Below, one piece after another: positions 7,126 through 14,772 of a stretch of 15,917 bases of DNA. The stretch is from DASXRA01 sp035263725 (GTDB taxonomy: Bacteria > Actinomycetota > Actinomycetes > Mycobacteriales > Jatrophihabitantaceae), in contig DATFRC010000278.1 in assembly GCA_035263725.1 (NCBI GenBank), forward strand, positions 1 through 15,917, written 5' to 3'. A model generated the notes under the pieces. It searched no databases. It saw only the letters and a program-made list of their open reading frames with translations, and was not told where the DNA came from. How positions within the stretch are numbered: the first letter of the stretch is position 1; the number at the start of each line of letters is the position of its first letter. The position numbers and the translations under genes were made by a program.

Positions 7126-7127
7126 TC
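7098..7127 (-). promoter_or_regulatory. Perfect 13-bp hairpin with GNRA tetraloop over the ispD start codon
   Basis: Plus-strand arms GAATGGCGGCGAT (7098-7110) and ATCGCCGCCATTC (7115-7127) are exact inverted copies around four bases. In the ispD mRNA the loop reads GCGA, a GNRA tetraloop. The ATG at 7125-7123 is inside the stem and the second ATG (7116-7114) sits at the loop edge. Eight of the 13 pairs are G-C. The structure would hide the start from free ribosomes. The carD stop lies 14 bases upstream of the ATG, suiting translational coupling. Confidence 0.65.
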
Positions 7128-7139
7128 CATCAGACTCGC

Positions 7140-7631
7140 TCAGGCGACCGCCTCGGCGAGCACCTCGTCGAGAACCAGTTCGGCCTTGTCCTCATTGGTC
7201 CCCTCAGCCAGCGCCAGCTCGCTGACCAGTATTTGCCGGGCCTTCGCCAGCATCCGCTTCTCACCGGCGGACAGGCCACGGTCCTTGTCGCGCCGCCACA
7301 GGTCCCGCACCACTTCGGCGACCTTGTTCACGTCGCCGGACGCCAGCTTCTCGCCGTTGGCCTTGTAGCGACGCGACCAGTTCGTGGGTTCCTCGGTGTG
7401 GGGTGCACGCAGCACCTCGAACACGCGGTCCAGACCCTCCTGGCCCACGACGTCGCGAACACCGACGATCTCGGCGTTATCGGCCGGCACAAGAACAGTC
7501 AGATCACCCTGGGCAACTTTCAGCTTGAGGTAGATCTTGGTTTCGCCCTTGATCGTTCGCTCTTCGATGGCTTCGATTTTCGCTGCCCCGTGATGGGGAT
7601 AGACAACGGTCTCGCCGACCTTGAACGTCAT
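7140..7631 (-). CDS. carD: CarD-family RNA polymerase-binding transcription regulator
   Basis: CarD binds the beta subunit of RNA polymerase and stabilises open promoter complexes, notably at rRNA promoters. The 163-residue protein is nearly identical in layout to M. tuberculosis CarD (162 residues). It has the polymerase-interaction domain (about 1-55, FKVGETVVYPHHGAA) and a helical DNA-binding domain containing EEPTNWSRRYKAN with Trp85, which wedges the transcription bubble. Arg25 is kept, but position 47 reads Leu (DLTVLVPA) where I recall Arg in M. tuberculosis. I chose the ATG at 7631 by match to the family, with AGGGG nine bases upstream; the open frame continues 12 codons further, which does not fit the family. 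First gene of carD-ispD-ispF. Confidence 0.97.
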   Translation of the reverse strand: MTFKVGETVVYPHHGAAKIEAIEERTIKGETKIYLKLKVAQGDLTVLVPADNAEIVGVRDVVGQEGLDRVFEVLRAPHTEEPTNWSRRYKANGEKLASGDVNKVAEVVRDLWRRDKDRGLSAGEKRMLAKARQILVSELALAEGTNEDKAELVLDEVLAEAVA

Positions 7632-7657
7632 GTGCGCGGGCCCCTTTCCACTTCTCA

Positions 7658-7683
7658 AGGGTAACACGCAGCACTTAGATCAA
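7658..7683 (-). promoter_or_regulatory. Possible carD promoter
   Basis: On the minus strand, TTGATC (7683-7678) and TACCCT (7663-7658) could be -35 and -10, but the 14-base spacer is short. They lie in a locally AT-richer stretch, about 30-50 bases before the carD ATG, leaving room for the AGGGG ribosome site (7645-7641). Confidence 0.35.
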
Positions 7684-7782
7684 GAGTTAGCTACGTCCGC
7701 ATTTGGGCACTGGCGCTTTGCCCGTCGATGCGCTACGCAAGCAGGTCCGCCAGCCCCTCGTCAGCGCCTGCGAGCGGCTCGC

Positions 7783-7788
7783 TAGGCT
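7783..7788 (+). promoter_or_regulatory. -10-like element before the LpqE-like lipoprotein gene
   Basis: TAGGCT ends seven bases before the GTG at 7796, suggesting a leaderless transcript. The rest of the carD-lipoprotein spacer (7632-7795) shows nothing else I can name. Confidence 0.4.
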
Positions 7789-7795
7789 GCCGAAC

Positions 7796-8368
7796 GTGAG
7801 GGCACAGTCTCGCCGCATCCGCGTCGGCGTCGCTGCCGCCGGAGCCCTGCTGGTACTCGCGGGTTGCGCCGCGGGGCAGCACGCGCAGACCGCGGAGGAG
7901 ACACCCGTGGTCGACGGCGTCGCGGCGAACGCCGGGCCAATGGCCCTGCGTGCCGTGGCGGTCGCGCCTCCGGTCGGCGGCAGCTACTCCAAAGGCGGCG
8001 ACGCTCCGGTGCAGCTCGTCATCGTCAACGACAGCGCCAACTCAGACCAACTCGTCCGGGTCACCACGCCGATAGCCGGCGACGTGCGGCTGTTCCCCAA
8101 CGCGGCAGCCGCCACGGGCACCACCGCGTCGGCCGCGCTCCAGTCGCTGAGCTTTCCGAGAGGGCAGGCCACGTCGATCGGATTTGCAGACAGCGAGCCG
8201 GTGATCCAGTTGCAGAACCTGACGCAGCAGCTGTTCCCGGCGCAGTCGTTCCCGATCACATTCGAGTTCGCCACGGCCGGCTCGGTGACCTTCAGCATCG
8301 CCGTGCACCTGGTCCCCGGTCCGTCCAGCACCCCGACCATCAACGTCTCGCCGACCGCCGAGAGTTGA
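7796..8368 (+). CDS. LpqE-like lipoprotein, PCuAC-related fold without the copper ligands
   Basis: The 190-residue protein starts with a basic n-region and a hydrophobic stretch, ending in the lipobox LAGC with Cys24, so it should be lipidated and face outward. The mature part (ALRAVAV... VIVNDSANSDQLVRVTTPIAGDV... FPITFEFATAGSVTFSIAVHLVP) resembles LpqE and the DUF461/PCuAC beta-sandwich. The His/Met copper motif of true PCuAC chaperones is absent: only Met49 and two scattered histidines remain. I chose GTG 7796 because it gives a normal signal peptide and fits a -10 element; the open frame reaches further upstream. It sits between carD and radA exactly as lpqE does in M. tuberculosis. Its function is unknown. 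It ends 45 bases before radA. Confidence 0.85.
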   Translation: MRAQSRRIRVGVAAAGALLVLAGCAAGQHAQTAEETPVVDGVAANAGPMALRAVAVAPPVGGSYSKGGDAPVQLVIVNDSANSDQLVRVTTPIAGDVRLFPNAAAATGTTASAALQSLSFPRGQATSIGFADSEPVIQLQNLTQQLFPAQSFPITFEFATAGSVTFSIAVHLVPGPSSTPTINVSPTAES

Positions 8369-8399
8369 TCAGCTTCCCGAAACTGTCGGTGCCTCGCCG

Positions 8400-8405
8400 T
8401 AGCGT
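8400..8405 (+). promoter_or_regulatory. -10-like element before radA
   Basis: TAGCGT ends eight bases before the radA GTG at 8414, with no Shine-Dalgarno sequence. This allows a leaderless radA transcript besides read-through from the lipoprotein gene. No clear -35 is seen. Confidence 0.35.
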
Positions 8406-8413
8406 CCAGCCTC

Positions 8414-9823
8414 GTGACGAAGCCGAGCGCGTACCGCTGTGCCGAGTGCGGGGCCACGGCGCCCCGTTGGGTGGGCCGCTGCCCCGAGTGCCAGGCGTGG
8501 GGCAGCGTGGCCGCATCGGCAGCACAGATCAGGACGGCACCGGCTCGCCCGGTTCCCGTCCAGCAGCAGGCAAGGCCGATCGGCGAGCTCGATCCCGATG
8601 ACGCGCGGGCTCGTCCCACCGGTGTCGACGAACTCGACCGGGTGCTCGGCGGCGGGCTCGTGCCCGGCTCGGTGGTGTTGCTCGCCGGCGAGCCCGGGGT
8701 AGGCAAGTCCACGCTGCTACTCGACGTGGCGCACCGCTTCGCCGCGGGCGGTCAGCGCGCGCTGATCGTCACCGGAGAGGAGTCACCGGCTCAGGTGCGG
8801 CTGCGGGCCGAGCGCACCGGTGCTGTCCACGATCGGCTTTACCTGGCGGCCGAGAACAACCTCGGCGCGCTCCTCACCCACGTCGACGACGTGGCGCCCG
8901 GGCTGCTCGTGGTCGACTCGATCCAGACGATCTCCACCGACTCCGTCGAAGGCGGCGCCGGCGGGGTACAGCAAATCCGCGCCGTCGCGGTGGCGCTCAT
9001 CGCACTAGCCAAGCAGCGCGGCATGGCGACGGTGATCGTCGGTCACGTAACCAAGGACGGCCAGCTCGCCGGGCCGCGGGTGCTCGAACACCTGGTGGAC
9101 GTCGTCTTGCATTTCGAAGGTGACCGGCACTCGTCGCTGCGCGTGATCCGTGCCACAAAGAACCGTTTCGGTGCCGCTGACGAGATCGGTTGCTTCGAGA
9201 TGCGCGAGGACGGCATCGCTGGGCTCGCCGACCCCTCCGGGCTGTTCCTGTCCGAGCGCGCGACCGCGGTCGCCGGTACCTGCGTCACCGTGAGCATCGA
9301 GGGACGCCGGCCGCTCGTGACGGAGGTGCAGGCGCTGGTAGCGCGCACGAGCACGGGCGGCTCACCGCGCCGCGCGGTTACCGACCTCGACCCGGGCCGG
9401 GTGGCGATGTTGCTCGCCGTACTGGGCCGGCACGGTCGCCTGCCGCTCGGTGAGCACGAGGTGTACGCCGCGACGGTGGGTGGCCTGTCGGCGACGGAGC
9501 CGGCCGCCGACCTCGCCATAGCGCTCGCGCTCGCCTCGGCGGCGCGCGACAGCCCCCTTTCGCCGACCCTGTGCGCGATCGGGGAGGTGTCGCTGTCCGG
9601 CGACGTACGGCGGGTGAGCGCCCTGGAGCGGCGACTGGCGGAAGCTGCCCGCCTGGGGTTCACCGCGGCGCTGGTTCCGGCCGGGCAGGCCGGCGCAGCA
9701 GCGGGCATCCAGAACATGCCGGCGGCCACTCTGGCCGAGGCGCTTGCCACCGTGGTGAGCTTCGGCGACCGGGCGACCGCGCCGCGCCGCCCGCCGTTGC
9801 GTAGCGTCGGCGCGCGCCGCTGA
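8414..9823 (+). CDS. radA: DNA repair protein RadA (RecA-like branch-migration ATPase)
   Basis: RadA is a RecA/DnaB-like ATPase that extends recombination intermediates by branch migration. The 469-residue protein is complete. It has an N-terminal zinc finger (Cys9-x2-Cys12 and Cys23-x2-Cys26), Walker A GEPGVGKST (92-100), Walker B LLVVDSIQT (164-172), the RadA-specific KNRFG motif (249-253), and a C-terminal Lon-like domain ending near 450 (ATVGGLSATEPAADLAIALALASA... GEVSLSGDVRRV). The GTG start directly precedes TKPSAYRCAECG, typical of the family. disA follows 60 bases later on the same strand. In Bacillus, RadA binds DisA and restrains its c-di-AMP synthesis; this conserved pairing suggests the same link here (inference). 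Confidence 0.97.
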   Translation: MTKPSAYRCAECGATAPRWVGRCPECQAWGSVAASAAQIRTAPARPVPVQQQARPIGELDPDDARARPTGVDELDRVLGGGLVPGSVVLLAGEPGVGKSTLLLDVAHRFAAGGQRALIVTGEESPAQVRLRAERTGAVHDRLYLAAENNLGALLTHVDDVAPGLLVVDSIQTISTDSVEGGAGGVQQIRAVAVALIALAKQRGMATVIVGHVTKDGQLAGPRVLEHLVDVVLHFEGDRHSSLRVIRATKNRFGAADEIGCFEMREDGIAGLADPSGLFLSERATAVAGTCVTVSIEGRRPLVTEVQALVARTSTGGSPRRAVTDLDPGRVAMLLAVLGRHGRLPLGEHEVYAATVGGLSATEPAADLAIALALASAARDSPLSPTLCAIGEVSLSGDVRRVSALERRLAEAARLGFTAALVPAGQAGAAAGIQNMPAATLAEALATVVSFGDRATAPRRPPLRSVGARR

Positions 9824-9833
9824 CGGAGGTTAC

Positions 9834-9839
9834 TACACT
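9834..9839 (+). promoter_or_regulatory. Possible -10 element of a disA promoter
   Basis: TACACT lies in the radA-disA spacer, about 45 bases before the disA start. No good -35 is visible upstream, so this is tentative. Confidence 0.25.
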
Positions 9840-9873
9840 CAACGCCTACATAGCAGGCCGACGGCCGACAGTT

Positions 9874-9878
9874 GGGAG
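9874..9878 (+). promoter_or_regulatory. Ribosome binding site that decides the disA start
   Basis: GGGAG lies five bases before the GTG at 9884. It overlaps an in-frame TTG at 9872, which is therefore not the start. Confidence 0.7.
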
Positions 9879-9883
9879 CGGGT

Positions 9884-10960
9884 GTGCCGACCAGCGACAG
9901 GGACGCCGCGCTGCGGAGCGTCCTCGCCACGGTGGCGCCCGGCACCTGGCTACGTGATGGGCTGGAACGGATACTGCGTGGCAATACCGGTGCGCTCATC
10001 GTATTGGGCTTCGACAAGATCGTCGCGTCGCTGTGCACCGGAGGCTTCCCGCTCGACGTCGAGTCGTCGGCCACCCGCCTGCGTGAGCTGGCGAAGATGG
10101 ACGGTGCACTAGTGCTGTCGTCCGACGGCACCCGAATCCTACGTGCCGCCACGCATCTCATGCCCGATCCCAGCGTGGACACTGACGAGTCGGGTACCCG
10201 GCACCGCACCGCGCAGCGGGTGGCCATGCAGACCGGCCACCCCGTGATCTCCGTGTCCCAGTCGATGCGGATCATCGGCCTTTATCTCGGCAAGCAGCGG
10301 TACGTACTCGAAACCAGCGGCGAGCTGCTCGGCCGCGCCAACCAGGCGATCGCCACCCTCGAGAGGTACAAGGCGCGGCTGGACGAGGTGTCAAACACGC
10401 TGTCCGCACTGGAGATCGAGGATCTCGTCACGGTCCGCGATGCGGCAATGGTGCTTCAGCGGCTGGAGATGGTGCGGCGCATCGCTGACGAGATCACCGG
10501 CTACGTCATCGAGCTGGGCACCGACGGTCGGCTGCTCGCACTGCAGCTCGAGGAGCTCATGGCCGGCGTCGATGCCGACCGTGACCTGATCGTTCGTGAC
10601 TACCTGCCCAGTGGCAGCCGGCGCACCGCCGACGAGGTGCTGGCCGAACTCGTCGGCCTGTCGGCCACCGACCTGCTCGACCTCGGGCTGGTTGCCGCCG
10701 CGATGGGGTTCGCCACTGCTCCGGAGTCGCTCGACGGGGTGGCGAGCCCGCGCGGGTACCGCCTGCTGGCTCGGGTGCCCCGCCTGCCCGGCCCCACCCT
10801 CGACCGGGTCGTCCAGCATTTCGACGGGCTGCAGAAGCTGTTGGCCGCCACCGTCGAGGACCTGCAAAGCGTGGAGGGTGTGGGCGAGTCGCGTGCTCGC
10901 AGCGTCCGCGAGGCCATTTCCCGGCTCGCCGACGCATCGATCATCGACCGCTACCCGTAA
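9884..10960 (+). CDS. disA: DNA integrity scanning protein, diadenylate cyclase
   Basis: DisA makes cyclic di-AMP from two ATP and scans DNA; branched DNA inhibits it. The 358-residue protein equals the M. tuberculosis enzyme in length. The cyclase (DAC) domain has MDGA (72-75, catalytic Asp-Gly-Ala at 73-75) and DESGTRHR (101-108). A long helical spine follows (about 140-310), and the C-terminal helix-hairpin-helix DNA-binding domain contains LQSVEGVGESRARSV (327-341). The end (ADASIIDRYP) closely matches the mycobacterial one. The GTG at 9884 is chosen by its ribosome binding site and by length. The gene closes the plus-strand lipoprotein-radA-disA run and is followed by a strong dyad. Confidence 0.97.
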   Translation: MPTSDRDAALRSVLATVAPGTWLRDGLERILRGNTGALIVLGFDKIVASLCTGGFPLDVESSATRLRELAKMDGALVLSSDGTRILRAATHLMPDPSVDTDESGTRHRTAQRVAMQTGHPVISVSQSMRIIGLYLGKQRYVLETSGELLGRANQAIATLERYKARLDEVSNTLSALEIEDLVTVRDAAMVLQRLEMVRRIADEITGYVIELGTDGRLLALQLEELMAGVDADRDLIVRDYLPSGSRRTADEVLAELVGLSATDLLDLGLVAAAMGFATAPESLDGVASPRGYRLLARVPRLPGPTLDRVVQHFDGLQKLLAATVEDLQSVEGVGESRARSVREAISRLADASIIDRYP

Positions 10961-10967
10961 TTTCGCA

Positions 10968-11008
10968 TCGCGCTGCCCGCATCATCCGTCGTCATGCGGG
11001 CAGCGCGA
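10968..11008. terminator. 15-bp perfect terminator dyad after disA
   Basis: Arms at 10968-10982 and 10994-11008 (core CGCTGCCCGCAT and its inverse) pair perfectly over 15 bases with an 11-base loop. The dyad lies between the converging ends of disA and the small DUF4242-like gene, five bases from the latter's stop, and can serve both. It has no T-tract. Confidence 0.85.
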
Positions 11009-11013
11009 CGCTA

Positions 11014-11286
11014 TCAAGCCCCGACCCCCCGAACGGGACTGACCTGAATGGCCCCGATGATTCGTTCGTGGCCTACAGCTATCCGGGAGAGCGCCTCCTG
11101 CACCAACTCGGCGGAGTCGCTCTCAACGAGGCAGAGACACATCTCGTCCGCGGGCACCGCGATGCACGACACCGGAGTCACCGCACCGTCCCCTGCCGAT
11201 GCGCCGAGACGAGCGAGCAGTTGCGCCGCGCATTCAGCTGTGGCAGGCGAGGTGTAGCACTCGACGAGAAAGACGGGCTGCCCCAC
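11014..11286 (-). CDS. Small DUF4242-like protein downstream of the LAL regulator
   Basis: The 90-residue protein reads GQPVFLVECYTS at the start. Its body is VSCIAVPADEMCLCLVESDSAELVQEAL, then RIIGAIQV. This follows the DUF4242 pattern (a short ferredoxin-like fold with a DExCxC-type strand, then a helix of the S-A-E-x-V kind, then R-I-x-x-A). Some DUF4242 members, such as SCO4226, bind nickel; metal binding here is unproven. The GTG at 11286 is 11 bases after the LAL stop. No Shine-Dalgarno is seen, but TAGTCT ends eight bases before the GTG and could be a leaderless -10. The open frame extends upstream inside the LAL gene, but that part looks like a frame shadow. Likely co-transcribed with the LAL regulator. 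Family assignment is moderate. Confidence 0.7.
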   Translation of the reverse strand: MGQPVFLVECYTSPATAECAAQLLARLGASAGDGAVTPVSCIAVPADEMCLCLVESDSAELVQEALSRIAVGHERIIGAIQVSPVRGVGA

Positions 11287-11297
11287 ACAGATGGAGA

Positions 11298-14150
11298 CTA
11301 CGAAGGCCGAATCCCGTCTGCATCGGGGAAAGCCCCTACAACTGACGTGAGCGAACGACGCGACTGCACGCCCAGCTTGCGGTAGATTCGACCGAGATTG
11401 GCCTCGACGGTCTTGACCGTGACGAAGGTAGCGGCGGCGACTTCCTTGTTCGTCATGCCGCTTGCGACCAGGCGGGCGATGCGTTCCTCGGTCGGGGTGA
11501 GCTCGCCGATGGCGCCGCGCTGAAGCCCGAGCCGGCGTAGCTCGGCGGCCGCTCGCTCGGCCCAACTGGGCGCGCCCAGCCGAGCGAAGATCCGCTCGGC
11601 TTCCGTGAGCGCCGCCCGCGCCGCCAGCTTCTCCTTGCGCCGGCGCAACGCCCGGCCCTGCCACAGTAGGGTCCGGGCGTGCTCGAACGGCATGGGCAGC
11701 GTGGCGTGCACGGCGAGGGCTCGCTCGAATGCGGTCGCGCTGGTCTCCAGATCCCCTTGCGCCATCGAGACAATCCCCCGCGAGCGGCTGGCGACGGCGA
11801 CCAGCCAGGGATACGGGGCGAGCTTGGCGCGCCGCTCCAGCCGCTCGACCAGCCCCGCGGCTCGATCAAGATCGCCGGTCGCCACCACCGCCTCGAGGTG
11901 ATCGCCGTGGAAGCGATGACGGGCGGGTTCGGCCACTCCGGCCGCCTGCATGATCTTGTCGGCACGGGTCAGCTGCCGGTCGGCCTCGACCGGATCGTCG
12001 CGGCAAAGCGCGACGAAACCCGTGACGATGAGGTGCAAAGCGCTCACCCACGAGTCGTCGAACTCGGCGGCGAGGCTCAGCCCCTCTTCGGCCGCGGCCT
12101 GGGCCTCGTCGAGCTCGCCGTAGTGCGCCTGAACCAGCCCGTGGGCGTACAGCACGAATCCGCGCCAGCGACGCGACCCCGACTGCTGCATGATCTCCAT
12201 CGATTGCTGAACCGCCTGCCGGGCGCGCTGCCACTCACCCAGCCAGCAGTCGAGCTCGGCCAGATGCATGAGCGACGTGCCGATCGCCACCTCGTCGCCG
12301 ACGTTGACGGCAGTGGCGAACTCGTCGGCGTACAGCGCGCGCGCATCTCCGGGATCCTCGACGTGCTTGGCCAGTGAGCGCCAAGTCATCTGCGTCCACT
12401 CCGCAGCCCACGACGTGCTGGCGGGGTTCAGGAGGCGACGGGACCGTTCGATGAGGTCCCGGTCGATGCCATGGCCGGTGAAGAAGCGGACGTCGGCAGC
12501 GATCATCCAGACGCAGGCAGCAAGATCCGGGTCGGTGGCGACGTCGTCCTTTGTAAGCAGGCGCAGCGTCGTCTCGATCGCGCGCAGCTCCGCGGCAAGA
12601 TCGTGCGTGCCGTACCAGGTCTGCCGCAGCCCGGCTTCGATCGTCAGCAACCGTGATCCGTCCGCCTCCGCGCCGGCCTGGGTGCACAAGCTCACCGCCC
12701 GCTGTGTCGCGCCCTCATGGAACACGACGTGCGAAAGCTCCAGCAGCACGCGAGCCCGTTCCGGGCCGGCGGGCAGGGTAGCTGCGGCCGTGTCGAGGAC
12801 CGACCACGCCCGCCGCGTGTCGCCCGAATGGAACAGGGCCCGCCCGGCCGCGGCCATGCGCGCTGCATACTGTGCAGTATGGTCTGCCGGCGTCCGTAGC
12901 CCGGCCAACTCCCACAGCTGGGCTGCAGATGTCAGCGCACCGCGAGCCTGTGCGGTCGCCGCCCCGGCCTCGAGTGCGTCGGCCACCCGCTCGTCCCGGC
13001 GCTCGCTGGCCAGCGCGAGGTGCCACGCGGATTGCTCGACATCATCGACGAGGTCGGCCAGGCGCTTGTGTAGCCGGCGCCAGCCGACGCCCGATGTTCG
13101 GGCCGCCGCGCCGAACAATGGGTGCGCGAGCCGGACCTGGCCGCGCTGCACCTCGACGACACCTTGCTCCTCGGCGCGGTCCAGGCCATCGAGGCCAACC
13201 CGCTCGCCCAGGGCTGCAACGACAAGATCGACAGTCGGCGCGGCAAGCGCGGCAACGACACGCAGCACCTCGCGGGCGTCTGCCGGCAGGCGTTCGATCC
13301 GCGCGACGAGCAGCTCGCCCATACTCTGCGGCAGCGGCAGCGGCTCCCCGGGTGCCGCCTGCCCGCCGGCGTGCTCCAGCGCGCGAGCGATCTCGAGCGC
13401 GAAGAACGGATTGCCGCCGGACGCCTGCTCGACCCGACGTAGCAGCGGCCGGGAAAGCGACAGGCCCACCCGTTCGTGGATGAGGCTGTGCAGGGCACCC
13501 AGGCTCAGCCCGCCCAGACCGATGCGCAGGATCCGGTCCGGAGGCAACGCCTGCGACAGACCGAACGGCGATGGTGATTCGTGGTCGCCGCGCACCGTAG
13601 CGAGCACGCAGACACGCTCCGTCCCTAGGCGCCGGGCGACGTACTCGATGGCCTCAGCGGTCGGCCGGTCGAGCCACTGCGCGTCGTCGACGGCCAGCAC
13701 GACCGGTGTGTCGGCAGCCAATCGGCGCATCGTGCCGAGCAGGGCCACCGCGACTGCCCGGTAACCGAGCGTCGGTTCGTCAGCCGCCTGCCGGAGCAAC
13801 GCGACGTCAACCGCGTGCCGTTGCGGCTCGGGCAGGTCGGCCAGTACCCGCTCGGGCACGCCGTCCAGCAGATCCCGCAGTCCGCCGAAGGACAACTCGG
13901 CTTCCGATTCGGCCGGTCGGCACGTCAGCAGCCGGTAGCCCTGTCCCGAGATGCGGGCCAGCGCCTCACGCCAGAGCGTCGTCTTGCCGATGCCCGCCGG
14001 GCCATAGACGACGCAGGCGATCGGGCCGCGATGTGCGGCGTCGAGGACGGAGGCCAGTTCGACCAGTTCCCGATCACGGCCGACGAGGCGGTGCGACGCG
14101 GCGCGCCCGTCCTCTCGCTGACCGAGCCCGCTCACTGCGTCCCCCTGCAC
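11298..14150 (-). CDS. Large ATP-binding LuxR-family (LAL/MalT-like) transcriptional regulator
   Basis: The 950-residue protein has the LAL architecture. An N-terminal AAA/STAND-type NTPase begins LVGRDREL (22-29), with Walker A GPAGIGKTT (50-58) and Walker B VLAVDDAQWLD (151-161). A GGNPFFALEIARAL stretch is typical of these ATPases. A long helical, TPR-like middle follows (about 370-870). The C-terminal LuxR helix-turn-helix spans about 883-936 (LTPTEERIARLVASGMTNKEVA, then TVKTVEANLGRIYRKLGV). LAL proteins act as ATP-dependent activators that sense small ligands; the ligand here is unknown. The GTG at 14150 is the longest start, and a GTG at 14135 is possible. It stands upstream of the DUF4242-like gene and 52 bases after the membrane protein gene, all on the minus strand. 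M. tuberculosis has no such gene between disA and mutY as far as I recall. Confidence 0.93.
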   Translation of the reverse strand: MQGDAVSGLGQREDGRAASHRLVGRDRELVELASVLDAAHRGPIACVVYGPAGIGKTTLWREALARISGQGYRLLTCRPAESEAELSFGGLRDLLDGVPERVLADLPEPQRHAVDVALLRQAADEPTLGYRAVAVALLGTMRRLAADTPVVLAVDDAQWLDRPTAEAIEYVARRLGTERVCVLATVRGDHESPSPFGLSQALPPDRILRIGLGGLSLGALHSLIHERVGLSLSRPLLRRVEQASGGNPFFALEIARALEHAGGQAAPGEPLPLPQSMGELLVARIERLPADAREVLRVVAALAAPTVDLVVAALGERVGLDGLDRAEEQGVVEVQRGQVRLAHPLFGAAARTSGVGWRRLHKRLADLVDDVEQSAWHLALASERRDERVADALEAGAATAQARGALTSAAQLWELAGLRTPADHTAQYAARMAAAGRALFHSGDTRRAWSVLDTAAATLPAGPERARVLLELSHVVFHEGATQRAVSLCTQAGAEADGSRLLTIEAGLRQTWYGTHDLAAELRAIETTLRLLTKDDVATDPDLAACVWMIAADVRFFTGHGIDRDLIERSRRLLNPASTSWAAEWTQMTWRSLAKHVEDPGDARALYADEFATAVNVGDEVAIGTSLMHLAELDCWLGEWQRARQAVQQSMEIMQQSGSRRWRGFVLYAHGLVQAHYGELDEAQAAAEEGLSLAAEFDDSWVSALHLIVTGFVALCRDDPVEADRQLTRADKIMQAAGVAEPARHRFHGDHLEAVVATGDLDRAAGLVERLERRAKLAPYPWLVAVASRSRGIVSMAQGDLETSATAFERALAVHATLPMPFEHARTLLWQGRALRRRKEKLAARAALTEAERIFARLGAPSWAERAAAELRRLGLQRGAIGELTPTEERIARLVASGMTNKEVAAATFVTVKTVEANLGRIYRKLGVQSRRSLTSVVGAFPDADGIRPS

Positions 14151-14164
14151 GCATAGCCGCTGCG

Positions 14165-14170
14165 ACGGTA
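14165..14170 (-). promoter_or_regulatory. Possible -10 element of the LAL regulator gene
   Basis: TACCGT on the minus strand ends 14 bases before the GTG at 14150, allowing a short leader. The hexamer equals those before the SDR and PLP-enzyme genes. No clear -35 is seen. Confidence 0.3.
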
Positions 14171-14202
14171 CTTATTGTGCGCTCAAGCGCCACCCACAGC
14201 GC

Positions 14203-14772
14203 CTACTGGGCGATGGAGAACGCCGCGGTACGCCCACCCACCCCGGCGAACCTCGCAAACAGCGTGTAATTCCCCGTACCGACGCGCTGCCTGGTGCCCG
14301 CGCAGTTCGGCTGCGATGACATGCCGCTCCAGTGGATGGAGCGGCCCGCCGTCTGTCGCGGCGCCAGCGTCACTGGGCTGTCTCCGGGCTTGACCTTGCA
14401 GTCGTGGCTGCCCCACACCCGAGACCAGCCGTTGTAGACGAGTAGCTCGATCTGGCTGTCGGACAGGTTGGCCACGCACGGCGCCTCGCCGGTGTTCGTC
14501 ACCTGAATCTCCAGCTCGGGCCGCTGGTCGAGGCGGTACTGCTTGGCGTCCGTGGTCGCTGCAACGCCCAGCACGGACGGCACGCACGGCACCGTCGTGG
14601 ACGTGACTTGCGACGGCTGCCCCCCGGGCGAGCCCGCCGAGTGCCCGCCGGCGTGGTGCCCCTTGCGGCCGGCCAGCACCAACACGTACGCCGTGAGCAG
14701 GCAGAGCCCGATCACACACAGGACGAGCAGACTCCGGGGCAGAGACGGCGGGGACGATCCGGCGGGGCGCAT
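14203..14772 (-). CDS. Single-pass membrane protein with extracytoplasmic beta-sandwich domain (Rv3587c-like position)
   Basis: The 189-residue protein has one N-terminal membrane helix (about 14-34, LLVLCVIGLCLLTAYVLVLAG) followed by a His/Gly/Ser-rich linker (37-60). The outer domain has four cysteines (63, 99, 125, 157), probably forming two disulfides. Its pattern ELEIQVTNTGEAPCVANL... LLVYNGWSRVWGSHDC... NYTLFARF is that of a small immunoglobulin-like or BsuPI-like fold seen in many actinobacterial envelope proteins. No enzyme motif is visible and its function is unknown. The position between disA and mutY, on the minus strand, matches Rv3587c of M. tuberculosis. A TAGCGT (14782-14787, minus) nine bases before the ATG could drive a near-leaderless transcript. 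Confidence 0.85.
   Translation of the reverse strand: MRPAGSSPPSLPRSLLVLCVIGLCLLTAYVLVLAGRKGHHAGGHSAGSPGGQPSQVTSTTVPCVPSVLGVAATTDAKQYRLDQRPELEIQVTNTGEAPCVANLSDSQIELLVYNGWSRVWGSHDCKVKPGDSPVTLAPRQTAGRSIHWSGMSSQPNCAGTRQRVGTGNYTLFARFAGVGGRTAAFSIAQ

Noticed and set aside
9043..10275. Long open frame antisense to radA and disA (about 410 codons)
   Set aside because: It crosses two real genes and their spacer, and its composition is that of a shadow frame.
11287..11664. Upstream extension of the DUF4242-like gene inside the LAL gene
   Set aside because: The extra 126 residues are Arg/Gly-rich, overlap the LuxR DNA-binding domain in another frame and do not fit the small family.
12268..13764. Long open frame antisense to the LAL regulator (about 498 codons)
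   Set aside because: Very high Ser, Arg and Ala content with no domain motif; the opposite strand carries clear Walker and LuxR helix-turn-helix motifs.
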